64,000 nt of DNA from Wuchereria bancrofti (Eukaryota > Nematoda > Chromadorea > Rhabditida > Onchocercidae), in contig SSBO01000009.1 in NCBI GenBank assembly GCA_005281725.1, positions 7,006,303 to 7,070,302 of the forward strand, given 5' to 3'. Shown here one piece after another: positions 23,601-37,500 of this stretch (its first letter is position 1; the number at the start of each line of letters is the position of its first letter). The notes beneath the pieces were generated by a model. The model was not told where the DNA came from, made no database searches, and worked only from the letters and a program-made list of their open reading frames with translations. The translations under genes were made by a program, and so were the position numbers.

Positions 23601-23630
23601 TAGTAGTAGTAGTAGTAGTAGTAATAGTGA
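23601..23630. repeat. AGT trinucleotide microsatellite
   Basis: Seven or more TAG units in a row, flanked by degenerate TAG and TAA units, in intergenic DNA. Confidence 0.85.
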
Positions 23631-24572
23631 TAGAACCACAGGCAATGTAAATGAAACGATTGAGGAAGGGTAAGAGTGAATGCATGAAGGGGTTATTCAC
23701 CAATACAAAGGGGCAGTTGACCTCTGAACCGTAGCCAAATAGCAGACATTGTGGCGGTAGTGTAAAATCCAGTGGACAACAGCAGTTTCAGACTTATATA
23801 CATCATACCTCTCCACTTTACTTACCTCGTCAACTGCGCTGGTACGAAATGAAATTGGATCGCAGGAAATCCCGAATTTTACTGTTGTAAATTGTAACTT
23901 AAAGCCTATGAGTTCTGTTGTTAAGATGACTCATCATCCTTATTATAATCACTTATTATAGCTCACTATATGTGTTATCATTATCAATAGTAACAGATGC
24001 TAGATCCCTTTAACAGAATCCCACCTCTAAGCCTTTAACAAATCCCTTTAGCAGAATCACTTCTAAGCAGCTACATTCCATTTGTCCACAGATTCTATTT
24101 CTAAATTATCTACTACGCTACTGCATTTTCCTATTTCTTAAATTATTTTCTAGGCAACCACAGTGTAAAATTTAAAAGATTACTGATAGCTTTACTTTTT
24201 TTAAATTCTCTTTACTATCCAAAGGCACAACTACTGTCCAGATACACTCCTTCACTCTTTTCATACATTTAATCATCTTTTCCTCTTTCACCTATATTTC
24301 TTTTACTCAGGCGCCAACGATATTTGTTTGCTCAACATTTTTCCCTTCATATCAGTGCAAAATAAGACATCACGGAATTGCGACACGAAAGCTCGTCTAA
24401 AGACAAATTTGATTCTTTAGAAATAGGTGTAGGCGAATTATTCATTAAAGAACTATACGCCAATTATTCGTTCGACACATATATCTTAAGGTCATCTCTA
24501 GATATATTTAGATTTGTAGTAACGTTGACGTTGGTTAGAAAGATCGTAACTTCGATAAATAAATAGTTTAGC

Positions 24573-24707
24573 ATGGAAAAAGAGAAAGAAGCGATGTGAT
24601 GGAATGGCGCAAAAAGTAACTACGATGCTTTAGTATTGGTGATCGTTGCACTCACAATTTTTATCTGTGTAATGGCTTCATTCATTAAGCTAACAGTAAT
24701 TTTATAG
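24573..24707 (+). other. Possible micro-gene: single-pass membrane peptide with in-frame TGA
   Basis: A GTTTAG acceptor ends one base before the C-ATG at 24573. The frame gives MEKEKEAM, a TGA (24597-24599), then about 35 residues containing one strong hydrophobic segment (DALVLVIVALTIFICVMASF) and a stop at 24707. An AATAAA follows within about 40 bases (near 24745). A different reading uses an upstream acidic frame (24366 onward) spliced past the TGA; one phase-compatible junction exists but the sites are weak. The gene layout is suggestive, but the internal TGA makes the call uncertain. Confidence 0.25.
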
Positions 24708-24987
24708 CTACGGAATACGGAAAATTTTGATTTTAAGAAAGAAATAAAAATTTTCTTTTATTGTTGCGATTGTAAGTATCTCCAACTGTAATTTCATGGT
24801 CAGTAATTATTGGAAAGAAATAAATTTGAAATATGCAAATTGTATAAGTCGATTAATTTCTTCATTTCTTTTCGATTGATAAGTTGTCGCCAATCCTTCT
24901 ATTTACGAAGTACCGATTATATGAGATGCGAAAAAAGATGATTCATTACGACAAGCCGAAGGTCACTGTACGCAACATATCTGTTAT

Positions 24988-25027
24988 GTATTATACATGG
25001 ATTCCAGGCTACTGCCATGTATAATAC
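24988..25027. repeat. Perfect 13-bp inverted repeat, 14-nt loop
   Basis: Arms 24988-25000 and 25015-25027 are exact reverse complements. The stem is shorter than a normal miRNA precursor. Confidence 0.8.
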
Positions 25028-28000
25028 TGGTGACAAGAAGAAGTGCAATACTCCTTCTTCCTGTCAACGACATTTTTTTAACAGTGATGTTCTAATAGCG
25101 ATGAGATTGCCCAAATGACGCGAAAGAATATTAAGATAAGCGCAAGAGGAGAATGACCACTAGGAGAATGAATATATGTGTATTTGCCGTAGTGAGTGAT
25201 ATTTCCGCCCTTTCGTTTATTTTTTTTTTTTTTTTTTCATCAAAAAAACTTATTTTGGATGAAGCATAAAGAAGTTAAAGAAGCTAAGATTTCAGTTAAT
25301 TATAAATTGAATCTTTGAGTGTCGAAAAATAAGTAAAGGACATTAAGTGAAGGTAAATTATAGACCATCTTCCTATCTCCATTTTTTTTTCACAATAAAC
25401 TGAATAAATAAATATTTATTAGATAAATAATAATTGGAGGACAAAAGTTGTGGCGATAAATTGGATGTTAATGTACGAACAGATATTACTGAATGTTCAT
25501 TTTCCGGTTGAACACCAAGAATCCTGCACACGACTTGCTTGTTATCTGTCTGCTAGGACAAGGCCTTTAGTGTTTGTAATTTTTGAAACAAACTTCCCTA
25601 TTATAACTTTCTCTTGCTGTGCAGTTAAATTCATTTCGGAAACTGATGTTAAGCTTGTGTAGTTCAACTGCAACTCAAGCTGATATCCGAAAGCATCTCC
25701 ACTTCTCTGTTTAGTTATCTGTCCCTTCATTTCTGCAGTCGCAAACAATTTCTTTGCAAGCTTCAAATTATATTTTGAACTTCATTTCGCAAATCTATCA
25801 CCGCATTAATCCTATTTATAATTTCACTTTTTAATAAAGAATTCTTTCTATTATTCACTAGCTATACATTCAATTCTTTGTTTTGTTTGCTCTATTTTTT
25901 AAGATTTTTCTTTTTACTTTCAAAACGCATCAGATGAAAAGGCTTTGATATAAGAAAATGCCGCAGAAAAAATTTTCATCAAAGAAAGACATCAAATTAT
26001 AAACTATTTTGAAAATAATATTGTACCGTGCCGTTATTATCAGCAAACATTGATTTTTTTGATATAATTATCAGCTGAACTGTACAAAGCACTTTGATAC
26101 GAACATATCGTTGCGTTTCTTACTATCATTCTTCCAGTCATTTTATTATTATTTGTGAGTTAAAATTAAGTTAATTTATTGTTATGGTAATACAAATTAT
26201 CGAAATATTAGAATTAAAAATAATATGCGACCACATTTACGATGCAGCTGGCATATGACAAATTGCGTCTCTGCAGGGCAAAATGTTTAGATTTACGAAT
26301 TTTTCGGATTTAAAAAAAAAATGGTTCTCAACCAGCATTTTCCATTTTTATTTCATCTTTTATCTTCCCTCTCTTTATAACAATTCCAGTTTATCAATCA
26401 TATTTGTTTAATGATCAAAAATCATTTACATTCCTCTCCTTATTGAATTATTTCATTCTTCGCACACTTAGTTTAGCATTTTGAAATAATTGTTAATCTG
26501 ATTGGGGGACACTTCATATCTGACCAGTTGACCTTGACTCATTGATTGAAGTAGAATTGTTGAACCATTATTTGTTGGCATCTTATCAATGTATTATATA
26601 TATTTAAATTTCAAATTGCATTCCGAAAATTTTAGTGGGGCGGGAAGAAATTTTGTGATTGCTTACAATTTTCTGAAAAAAATCTTATCAGTTTACGGTC
26701 GATAAAATCGAAAAAATTATATTAAATTCAACAGTATGACCTTTGAACATTCCCATATTGACTTTTTGCAACCCTTCTGAAACTTCATATTTCGTGGGCG
26801 ACTTTTTTGTTTACTCTTTAATTGTTAAAAGGCAGCAGTAAGTAGCTCCAACAATTGTTTGCTCACAAGTTTTCTCTGCGATCCTCGTAGGTATACTGTG
26901 CTTGAACATTAAATTATTGAATAACTCTATGATCTTCTAAATATCTTTCGCCATTTTTAAAAATACTGGTGAATTTTAAAGTTTTAAAGGAGCTATACAA
27001 GAAATAGATAAAGCAGTTTCACGATAGTAATCTTTTTTAGATTTTAAACCGTTTTGATTCATTTTAAATCCACAAAAAAAGTTCCTTAGTACTTGCTCCA
27101 GCATAGAGTGCTGCAGCATAGTGTTGTTTATCCTAATTAATCTAATTAATGAAATTCTACTTAAGTTGTTTAAAACTTGTGTTTCTTTTTCACTATTGTT
27201 TCTTCCTTCTCTAATGTTGCAAAAATGGTGTAAAAAAAAAGATATGTTCACTTTTAACAATGAATATTTGATTGCTTTCGCACAGCAAAAAATTTGCGAC
27301 TGCTTAACTGAAAAGTGAAAGTTATTGAATATGGACTGAGTTTAGTGAAATTACTGAAATATATTCCTACTCACCTCTTCTTAACAGAAGAGGTTTATAA
27401 GCTTACAAAAATATTTGAATTTAGGCACCAGTAGGTAACAGAATTAGCATTAGATGATAATAAAAAGCACTTCTCTTTTGCAAACAGTAAGAAGAACTTC
27501 ATGATCATTCGGTACTCTTTAAATTTTTAGTTATTTTATTTTTCTGTAAACTAATTAGCAATAAAGTCCCAACTCGAATTCCTTATCATCTTTCTATAAC
27601 CTTCCACAAGACTTTATCATTTTGATATTCAGAACTGCTTTCCTATTCGTCTTAAAAGATAACTTTCTTTACTTAACTTTCAATTATTAAGTGGAAAAGA
27701 ATAAATTCAAGCCAAATAAGCAAAAAGTAAAAAGAAGAATAAAAGCTAAGTAAGTGAAAAGTAAAGAAGAAAAATAAACTTGAGAGAAATTCAATTGCGT
27801 ACGCTAATGCATAATTTATTCTATCACCTTTGGTCAAATGTGCAGTAAAATGGATTTAACAAAAATAGTTCCACAATAAGAGCATATCTGTGCCCAATCC
27901 TTCTTTCTCTGTTTATTTGCCTAGTTCGTTTACTCTTGACCACATCACTCCAAAACTTTTCTTTCCATCCCTCTTTCATCAACTTTAGAAGTTCCTGGCA

Positions 28001-28539
28001 AATTCAATTTCAATAATTTCATGTCATCCACATTTTTGCATTTTCTTATTAACAATTTTGATTTATTCTTTTTTTTTTTTGATTTGAGAAGTCTACGAAC
28101 TTTTTTACGCTTCAAACAGCCCCACAATCATAAGGATAAAAATCCATTAATAAATTTGGAAACATTGCATATCGTTTGACTGAAGGAAATTCACTTTTCA
28201 ACTCCTTCAGGTAAATCCTTTCCAATTTTCTCGACTGTTTTGATATTTTACGTAATAATCCTGACAAACTGACCTTTTAACTATTTTAAATCATTATCTT
28301 TCTAGGATGTCATAGAAAGATTTTTCAACTTGAGAGGGACGACAGTTTAGAAACTTGAGAAGTAAAGTTTTTCAACTTTTTAGAAACTTTTTCAGCTTGA
28401 GAGAAGTAAAGAGTTTAGGAACGGTCGATTCGAAAACTCTTTCGAAATGGATGAAATTTTAAAAATGGATTACATTTTGCAGGAATTTTAATTTATGACT
28501 ATGTGTTAAGTGAAATTCTTGTGATCATTTCGAAAAGCG

Positions 28540-31500
28540 ATGGTGTTTTTACTTTTTCTATACTATACTATCTTATTAGCAACACATTCTCACGGAGCAG
28601 AGCTCTTTGAATTTGGTGTCGAACAGGGCGACCAGGTAAGGAAGATTTAATATTGTCAAATGTTGCAGTGACTCTGTGATACAATAAGTGTTAGTATCAC
28701 CACGATAGTGTACAATCATGATGATACTTCAAATAACTGCGTTGAAAATAACGAATTCGTGTTGATTACTGTATTCTCAAGCGATCATTGCTGATAATCT
28801 TTTCTGTTCTTCTTAAAAAGATAACTTGCTGTCACGTTAATTAGCTGATTATTTGCATCGGCAATAGAAATTGTCAATGAGTGTCACCGTCCTTATATTT
28901 ACTTCTATGATATCTCAGTGATATCACTATCTTTAACTGTCTCTGACCCTTGTACTTCTTAACATTTTAGGTGCTATCATTTTCAAATGATTCATATGCT
29001 GTAACATTGGACGTACCAATAATATATTTTGAAGAGAGTCAGAATGAATTATTCATTTCTTCGAAAGGTATTGTAACATTTGGTAAAGCTGCCGATGTCA
29101 CGGAAATAACTGATTTGGATCAGGAAAGAATCAATGCAATTGCAATATTTTTTGCGCAAATCAGTGCTGGAAAAATTTTTTATCGGTGAACATTTTTAGT
29201 AACATCAAAATTTATGAGAGAAATGATTCGTTGATTTAGAATTTGAAAGTTGTATTATTAACTGGATTGGAAAAATCAGATCGTTTGATTTCTTTTTTTC
29301 TCCCAAGCAAACCTGACTTTTTTGATTTTTATTTATCTGAGCAACTTTTTCTTTCATGTTAGAGCAACTTCAAGTGATACAAATTTGCTGAATGATTTGA
29401 CGGATAAAATTCGAAAAAACTTTCCCAATCGGGAATTATCCGATTTCACAGCTCTGCATGCTGTTGTAATAACATGGACTAATATAGTAGGTGAAGATTC
29501 TGAACAAGGCTTAAATGAATTTCAGGTAATTACTTCATTATAAATACTTAAAAAAACATTCTTCCTAATTTCGAAATCGAAAATTTGCGAGACAAAGCAA
29601 TACTGTCGTCCTTTTGAACGCTGTCAAAACTGATATGAATAAAATTGAAGCACTAAGCATTTAAGCAAATAAAAAGAGATTTAACTAACTGATAGCATTT
29701 GTGATAATGATAATCGTTAAAGCAATATAATTCCATTACCAAATCTGTTTTTCATGTATTTTAGATGGTTTTAGTAACAGATGGAATGAGTTCTTACGTA
29801 TTTCTCATTTACAATCTAATAACTTGGACTGGAAAGAATGGCCATTATGCTCAAGCTGGTCTGTACTGCTCGGATGGTCGACGTGAAACGATGGTTAATA
29901 GTGGGACGCCTAATATTAGAGAACTTGTAAAGTACGCTTTGATTCATTTCAAATCTTCAAACTATTGAAACAGAAGTAATTGAAATTGCTCCCAAACTAT
30001 CAATGTTGTAATTGACATAAAATTTTTTAGCAATTTCCTTTTTTTAACTCAAAGAATTTACTTCAACTTCTGAAGTCATTAATTTAGTCCCTAAATTAAT
30101 ATAATAAATGATAACTTATAATCACAAATACTTTTAACATTCTTAACTTTTTGCCTATTTTTCAAATTGTAGTAAACAGAAATTTCTGATGTTAACTAAT
30201 AATTTCAGCCTATCAAATAACCAAAAGGAAGGTACTTACATCTTCCGAATATCAGGTGCTACACCTGAAGACCCACGAGGAACACTAGTTGAGGATGATT
30301 ACAATTATAACGATTATGAGCAAGACTATGACTCTGATAGTGAACATAAACGACAGCACAGTTAGTAGAGTTCAATTTTTATCGACACTCTACCGATTTA
30401 TATCAAAATAAGTTGCAGCCATTCATATGTTATACTTGAAGAGAGAAAAGAGCAAGTTGCACCCAGTTCTTTTATTAAGTTGAAAATCACGAAAAAAAAA
30501 CGATGATAATATTTTGATATTGATTGTGAAGTATTATGAGAGGTGCTGTTAAACACAAGCATTAAATAATGAGTGATGGAGGATTTAATATATGTTATAG
30601 AGAAAAATCACCATTATTAATTAATGAAGCTGAATTTTGTATTTTTTTCAAATTTAATTTCTAGAGCTATTATCAGAACATTGTCCAACAGATCCGTATC
30701 GTGACCAATGTCCAGTGGAATGTCACGTACTGACCGATGATCGTGGATGTTCGCTTTGTGTTTGTACACGTCTGTTTTTTCCCCGTTTTTATCTCAGGAC
30801 AGTGCCCAAAAAATGGGTTAAGTGATCAGAGGGATTACATGATAAGTTGGAAGATAAAGGGATATTATAGATTGAATAATTTCTTGATACCATTACATCT
30901 AATTTTATTGAGTTGTGGGATGAGAAAAAAAAAGACGGAAATGAAGAAACATTTTGTATGCCCTCGTTGATTCCCGTATACTCGAAGAGAGGAAAAGAGC
31001 AAAATAACAATCTGATCCTTTGGCTTGCTGGAGAACCTTGGTCATCAACGGCGCTAATGACAATGTAGTTTCCGGAAGAGCATATTCCATACATATCCTC
31101 CGTGCTTTTTTTCCTTTGTCATAAGCTTAATTGTAAATTCCATCTTTGGATAATTTCAGAAATTCCTTTTTAATCTCCTTTCGTTAATGTTTAACTCTTT
31201 AGCAATTTAGCATTGCCTTTTCATTCCATCATTTCTTGACCTTTCAACTTATCCTTCTCTACTTTTTTATAACTCCTACAAGCTTTCTGAGATCTGTAGG
31301 GAATTTAAAGTTCATGAAACGAAGTTTGAGAGTTAGCAGCTGGAAGTTGGAATATCGCCAAGATTTAATAATGTTCTTTATTGAAATTTAAGATTCAATA
31401 TAAGAATTCAATATAAAAATATATCTGTTAGGAAGACAAATGTATAAATGTTAGTCTAAATCTAAGCACCAAATATTATAAAATAAATCCAGTGCAATTC

Positions 31501-34500
31501 ACTTTTCAATTTTTTATAAGCTGTTGATAAGCCAAGAAGCGATTGTATTTCGTCAATCAAAGAATAAGAATTAGGTTTCAGAACCAACGGACCTTAATAA
31601 AATAGAGAAGAAAGAAGACGAAATGAGCAAAGTTATAGTGCCGAGTCAACGTGAAGAAATTAATGTAGGACCAGGGGAATCTACACGTAAGTCGTGAATT
31701 TTCAAATCCAGCATTTTGGTCATTAAAGTAAAGCATAGCTGATAAGTAATTAGAATCACCGATTTTTGTTCGAAATCAAAATTCAAGTTTGAAATTAAAT
31801 TCAAAAAAGTTATTTATTTAGCAAGAGAAACATTACAAGAACAGGATATCAGGGAGAAACAGCCAAAGCCAGATGATGAAGACGAAGGAGGTAATCTCAA
31901 TTAATAAAGTTTAGGGATTTCTGTGTTCAATTTGTGTGACAAAATATATAAGATCCGATGTCATGCATATTTATAAGAATTGTTGTGGCAAAATTTTTGC
32001 ATGGAGTCCTTTTCAGAATCAAAATTAATTATTCCAACAGACCCGAAAAATTCAGAATCAATTGACGATATTGAAGGCATTGCATTAAGCTGTGCTATTG
32101 CTAGTAAAAAAGTTTGCCTTATGATATTATTTGTTTAAAATGTTTTAAAATTTTTCAAACACGCTCCGATAAAATTTGAGTCTGACAATTTCTGATAAAA
32201 ACACGCTCGATAAAATTTGAGTCTGACAAAAAAAAAAAATGGCAATAACGTATTATTAATGATATCGGTGCTGACTAATGGACGGTGACCGGATAGGATG
32301 ATGAAATGATAAAAATAAGTAATTACATCTCATTGCATATCTTATCGATTAATTCTAGCAATAGTTAAAGTAATAAATAATAAAAAAGAATTTAGGTGCA
32401 ACCGTGTAGTTCGCACGCTAAATGCAATGACTACAATCCAGGTTACTGTTGTGAATGTCTACCGGGCTATTACGGTAATGGCGAAGAATGTTTGAAAGAC
32501 GGTAAGCTTTTATCATATTTTCTGTCTACAATCTGTGAATCATTTTCAGGAATAGAGTGGAGCCAATTCTAAACAGATTTGGATGAGTTTGAGTTAATTT
32601 AAATTATCTGAACAGACAAGTTAAAAGAACTTTTTAAGGATCAACAACAGTTTATACTTAAGGGTTGCTTATTAATGAGCCTCAACAATGGATTAGGCTT
32701 TTTAGGGGAACCACAAAGAATCAATGGTGGCTTTGAGGGTGTAATAAATGGTAAAGAAATGGACCGAACTGAGTTACATACCTATGTGATGGTGGAAGAA
32801 GGTCGAAGTTATACAGCACTTTCACAAATACCGCCAGAGATCGGAAGATCATTACTATTACTGAATGCGATTGGTAGTGCTATGGGATGGTTGTTTGCTA
32901 AGGTTTCTTTAGCAATAGTTGAAAATTCCAAATCTTTCAAAATTTAAAAGGAATAAGAAATTAAAAGAAAGTGAAGTAAAATGTAAAACTGAAAGAAACG
33001 CAGCAGAAATTCAACTATTTTGCAGAGTGCTTTACAAAATAAAAAAATTAAGGCTACTAGAATCAAAGATTCCAGTAAAAGTTAACTTCAATTTAATTTC
33101 CAGTAACTTGATAATAGATTCTATTAATAATGCCATCACTTAATAGAGAATTTATAAATGCAGAAAAGATAAATACATAGCGCAAGTGGTAAATATTGAA
33201 TGGAACGCAAATATTTTGCTAATTTAATCCGTCTGATATGAAGTCGCCTTGACCAGTTTTTATGGCATAGCTATGTAAAGTAATAGTTAAAAACATCGAA
33301 TTAAAATATATAATGTATATCCTATAAATTTTAAGGTGGTGTCATCGACGTCTTATAACGGATTTATGCTTACAGGTTTATTTTCTTTCATAAACATTTC
33401 ATCCTTTTCTTTTATTTCATCCTCAAAATCCACTAAATTTTGTGATTAAATTTCAATAAAGTATTGAATTTCAAAAAAAAAAAGGGGCATTTCCTTAGCA
33501 TACAAAAAACACTTTTTCATTAATCTTCCATTGTTACATTTTTACAGGAGGGCTTTTTAATCGCACCGTGAACGTTCATATTGGAGATCGATATACGGTA
33601 ACAATCAAGCAACAGTTTTCTGGCCGTGACATTTATCATTACTTCAAAGCACATGTAAGTGTTATTGATACTGAAGTTAGCAGTGTTTTGAAGGAATCTT
33701 ACTCTAATAGTGTAATACTTATTATTTACAATTATGTTTGTCGATAAAACGTGTATTATTTGAAATTCAGATGTTTATATCAGGGACGTTGCCTACGTTG
33801 ATCGAGGGTGCAGAGGTAATTTATTCAGATCATGATGAAGAATACAGGCGTGAAGGACCTGGTAATGAAATTATTTTTACAATTAACTTATTAAACATAA
33901 TTTTTTATTGAAAAGTGCTGGTAAATTTTGAAATCTTAAAAAACCGCTAAGTAAATTTGTAGGATTTTTACGATCATACTCATCCCAAATGGTAACGATC
34001 AAAGAAAATGGTGTGGATACACAAATGAAGCTATCGACTGACCAACAAATACACTATAAAGAATGTTCATTTAGAGAGGTAATTGCTCAGGGTGGCACTA
34101 TGTAGATTAAAGCTAAACATAGAGAAGTAAAAAACTGTAATTAATGCTTCAATGTAGAGTTACGACCGGTCCTTAACATACCTTTGTCTATTCCGACCAT
34201 AACTGTGATCACTATCGTGATGCATCTATTTGTTCATGATTTCAAGTTGTTCTTGGATATTTTGTTCATAATGATTTAACCATTCAAGAGAACTGATAAG
34301 AAGAAATTAGTTTATTTATTCCTAAAACATTGCTTACGATAAAATTAATCTGACTGCTTACGGTAATATTAATTTGTCTAATCTGATTATAATGAAAGCT
34401 CATTATTGTTATCCAAATATTTATCGTATTTTGCAAATTTCAATAGCATTTTATTTCACGATATCAGCGTGATCTATCGGACCCTGTTTATGTAATTCAG

Positions 34501-37500
34501 ATTGTTTCCTTTCATTTGCAGTTTACGGAAGATCCAGTGGTCGTGATTCACGTTAGTCGGATTCATGTTGTTTACGATGTTGAAGAGCACATCGTACGTT
34601 ATGCATCAGCAAATATGGCAACAAAACGAGACTCTAACATCATGATAGCGCCATCTGGTATAGATCATCACCAATTACTTCATACTGATCAACAGTCATT
34701 ACAACAGCAGCAGCAGCAGCAGCAACAGTACCGTAATCAAGAATATCATCTGCAGAAGGAAAATGTAGAGAATCAAAGACCGCCATGCACCAATTGTTTA
34801 CAAGTAACCATAACTTATATTTTGAATTTTCATTGCTTCTAGGTCTCATATGAGAATTTTAATAATTAAGTATTGAATATAATTTGAGAATGCATGTGAA
34901 AGTGGTCGACATTTATGTAAATCGCCAAATATGATTTGTACCCCGGTGGAACGTTCGTACCGTTGTGAATGCGTAAAAGGATATCAAGCTGAGTATGACA
35001 ACGACACAGAGCTTGGCTGGAAATGTATTGGTCAGTTTCAACCTAAAATCAAATTATTTAATTTCTTGAAATTGCAAAGAGAACTGTTGACACTTTTGAC
35101 TTTCAGTTATTTTTAATTTGAAATAACTGTAAACAAATAGAATAGATATGTTAGAATAGTTCAGTGATGATCTGTATTCTACTGTAGATATGAACGAATG
35201 TGAACGAGGAGAGCATAAATGTGATCGTAATGCCATTTGTATCAATTTGGAAGGTACATTTGAGTGTCGATGTGCTGATGGATACGAAGGAGATGGACAT
35301 CTTTGCCGAAGTAATATTTTAGCTTCTTTCTCTTTTACCTATAATTAAGTACCTGCTATTGTATTAAAAAAATATATGATACCTGTTTCAATTATACTAG
35401 TAGCTTTTCCGGACGTGAATTAATAGACAGGTAAACCTTGCATTCATATAGTCTCTAATCTGGTTATATGAAAAGACTATAATTGTTTCTTTGATTTTTT
35501 TATAACGCAGCGTGATATGATATTATCACGTGTACCAACAACTTTCAGCTCAAGATTCCATCCATTTACTGAAAACGAGTAAAAATAAATTTCGTTATTA
35601 AAGTCTATTAATTAAAAATTTTTCGGCACCTAAAATTTAATTTCTTTACTACTCGGAATATAGCATAAACATTTTAAGTTCATTTTTGTCTGGTTAAATC
35701 TAATAAATGAAGGTTTGTGATACATATGCAATTCTGCATAAAATGTTTTCTTATGTAAAATGCTTCGATTATTTTTTAACAAATTAAAATTCACCGAATG
35801 TTCAATCTCTTACTTTGCAATTTTGTTAGTTCATTTCAGTAACTTACTGAAATTTATTTCCTAATTCCTAATGATACAAGAAATTTGTAGAAGTCGGAGT
35901 TGATGGTGAACTTGAAGATAAACGACCAGTGACTGGGAGCGGTTGTCTCGATCATCGCGATTGTCATCAGTGGGGAGAATGCATTTTCGGGCGGAATGGG
36001 GAACCAGGCTACTGTAAATGTCGTGGCTGGTATACAGGTGATGGTGTGCATCATTGTGGACCACCGACAGGTTTGTTTTATATGTTTCAGTAGCTTATTG
36101 GAACAATTATTCATAATATCATTTATTATTGGCTCTATTAGTTTAAGAAGATACTATAAGGAAGATACATTTTAGAGACAGAAGTCAAGCAGGTAGTGAT
36201 TGAAGATTCTAATCGAGAACAGACGGGACAAACATGCGGAGAATATATATGTGACGTAAATGCCTACTGTGACTCATCGTCAGGAAGCGTAAGTTCAAAT
36301 AACTGTTTATCTTAGCCAATTTCGAAATTAACCAAAAATTCAATCAGAGTACGAAAGCAAAATATTTACATATTACCAACTTGTTTAAAAATGAAAAATG
36401 TTGCGTTTTTATGAGAGTAATTCGTGAGAATGTTTCTCTGAGAACGCATCATGCATTCTACAGAAGTATTCTAATCAAAGCGCAGAACATCGAATGATTC
36501 ACTTCTTATCAACGTCCAGTGACCCTGAGCGATCAAAATGCTTCTTTTTCATCGTATAATTTAAATTTCATCTTCTTCATCCTTTTAGGAGCAATGTGAG
36601 TGTCAGAATGGCTATCACGATAATGGAATTAGTTGTGTCCCTCAATTTAATGATCAGCAAAAACCGAACGCTACACGAGATTCTGGCGATATTGGTGTTG
36701 GCATCGGTTTGCACTTTTTTCTTGATATTTACATATATTATTTGACAAAAACATATATTATTTAACAAATTTTATACATCATTTCAGTTTAAGGAAACAA
36801 TTTATTATGACTTTGATCTGTTTGAGTTAACTCGTGCAAAAAGGAAATCTTTTGCAAAAGGCTATGAAAAGAACCTGACAACATGTGGATTGAAAAGTGT
36901 AGCAAATTTTAATTAAATTTGAAATTAATTACAGGCAAGATTTGCCGTTCACATGACGAATGTGGGAAACACGGTAACTGCGTGTACAACAATGAACTTG
37001 CCGTCTATCGCTGTATTTGCGTACCACCGTATTTTAGCGATGGAGTGAATTGCGTAGAATCAAAAGGAGGCAACAGTATGAAATATTTTGCAGAAAAACT
37101 TTATAGTTCATTATAAATAGAAGTTTAGTTAGACTGAAGATCTGATCTAAACTTCGTCCGTGTACCCATCATTGACCTTTCGCTTTCAGTAGCATATGCA
37201 TCACTTAATAGTTTTGAATTGGGTCATTTTATTGGTTGGAAAGACTACTGGGTCTATTGTTTCACTCATATTTTTCTGAAATACTATACTTTTCATTTCC
37301 GTTTTTTGATAGTAATGCAAAATTGTTGGTATCATTCAAAAGATACTAACAATTTAGATTTTTAAACTTTTCTACCTGCCTGCTTCTCCTTCATTTTTGC
37401 AGATTCTAGCAATGAATTTCTAGAAGGAGTGTCTTGCAATGTGATTAATAATTGTAATACCAATGCTGATTGCATCTTTGAAAAGAATGATCGTGACGAA

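Larger units (their letters stand above)
22698..28539. other. Long gene-poor stretch between APC10 and nidogen
   Basis: It contains a coding-like relic at 23079-23238, an AGT repeat at 23601-23630, a possible tiny membrane-protein frame at 24573-24707, a 13-bp inverted repeat at 24988-25027 and a T-tract at 25221-25237. Other short frames (25450-25766, 26976-27318, 27945-28127) have no domain and no splice support. Confidence 0.45.
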
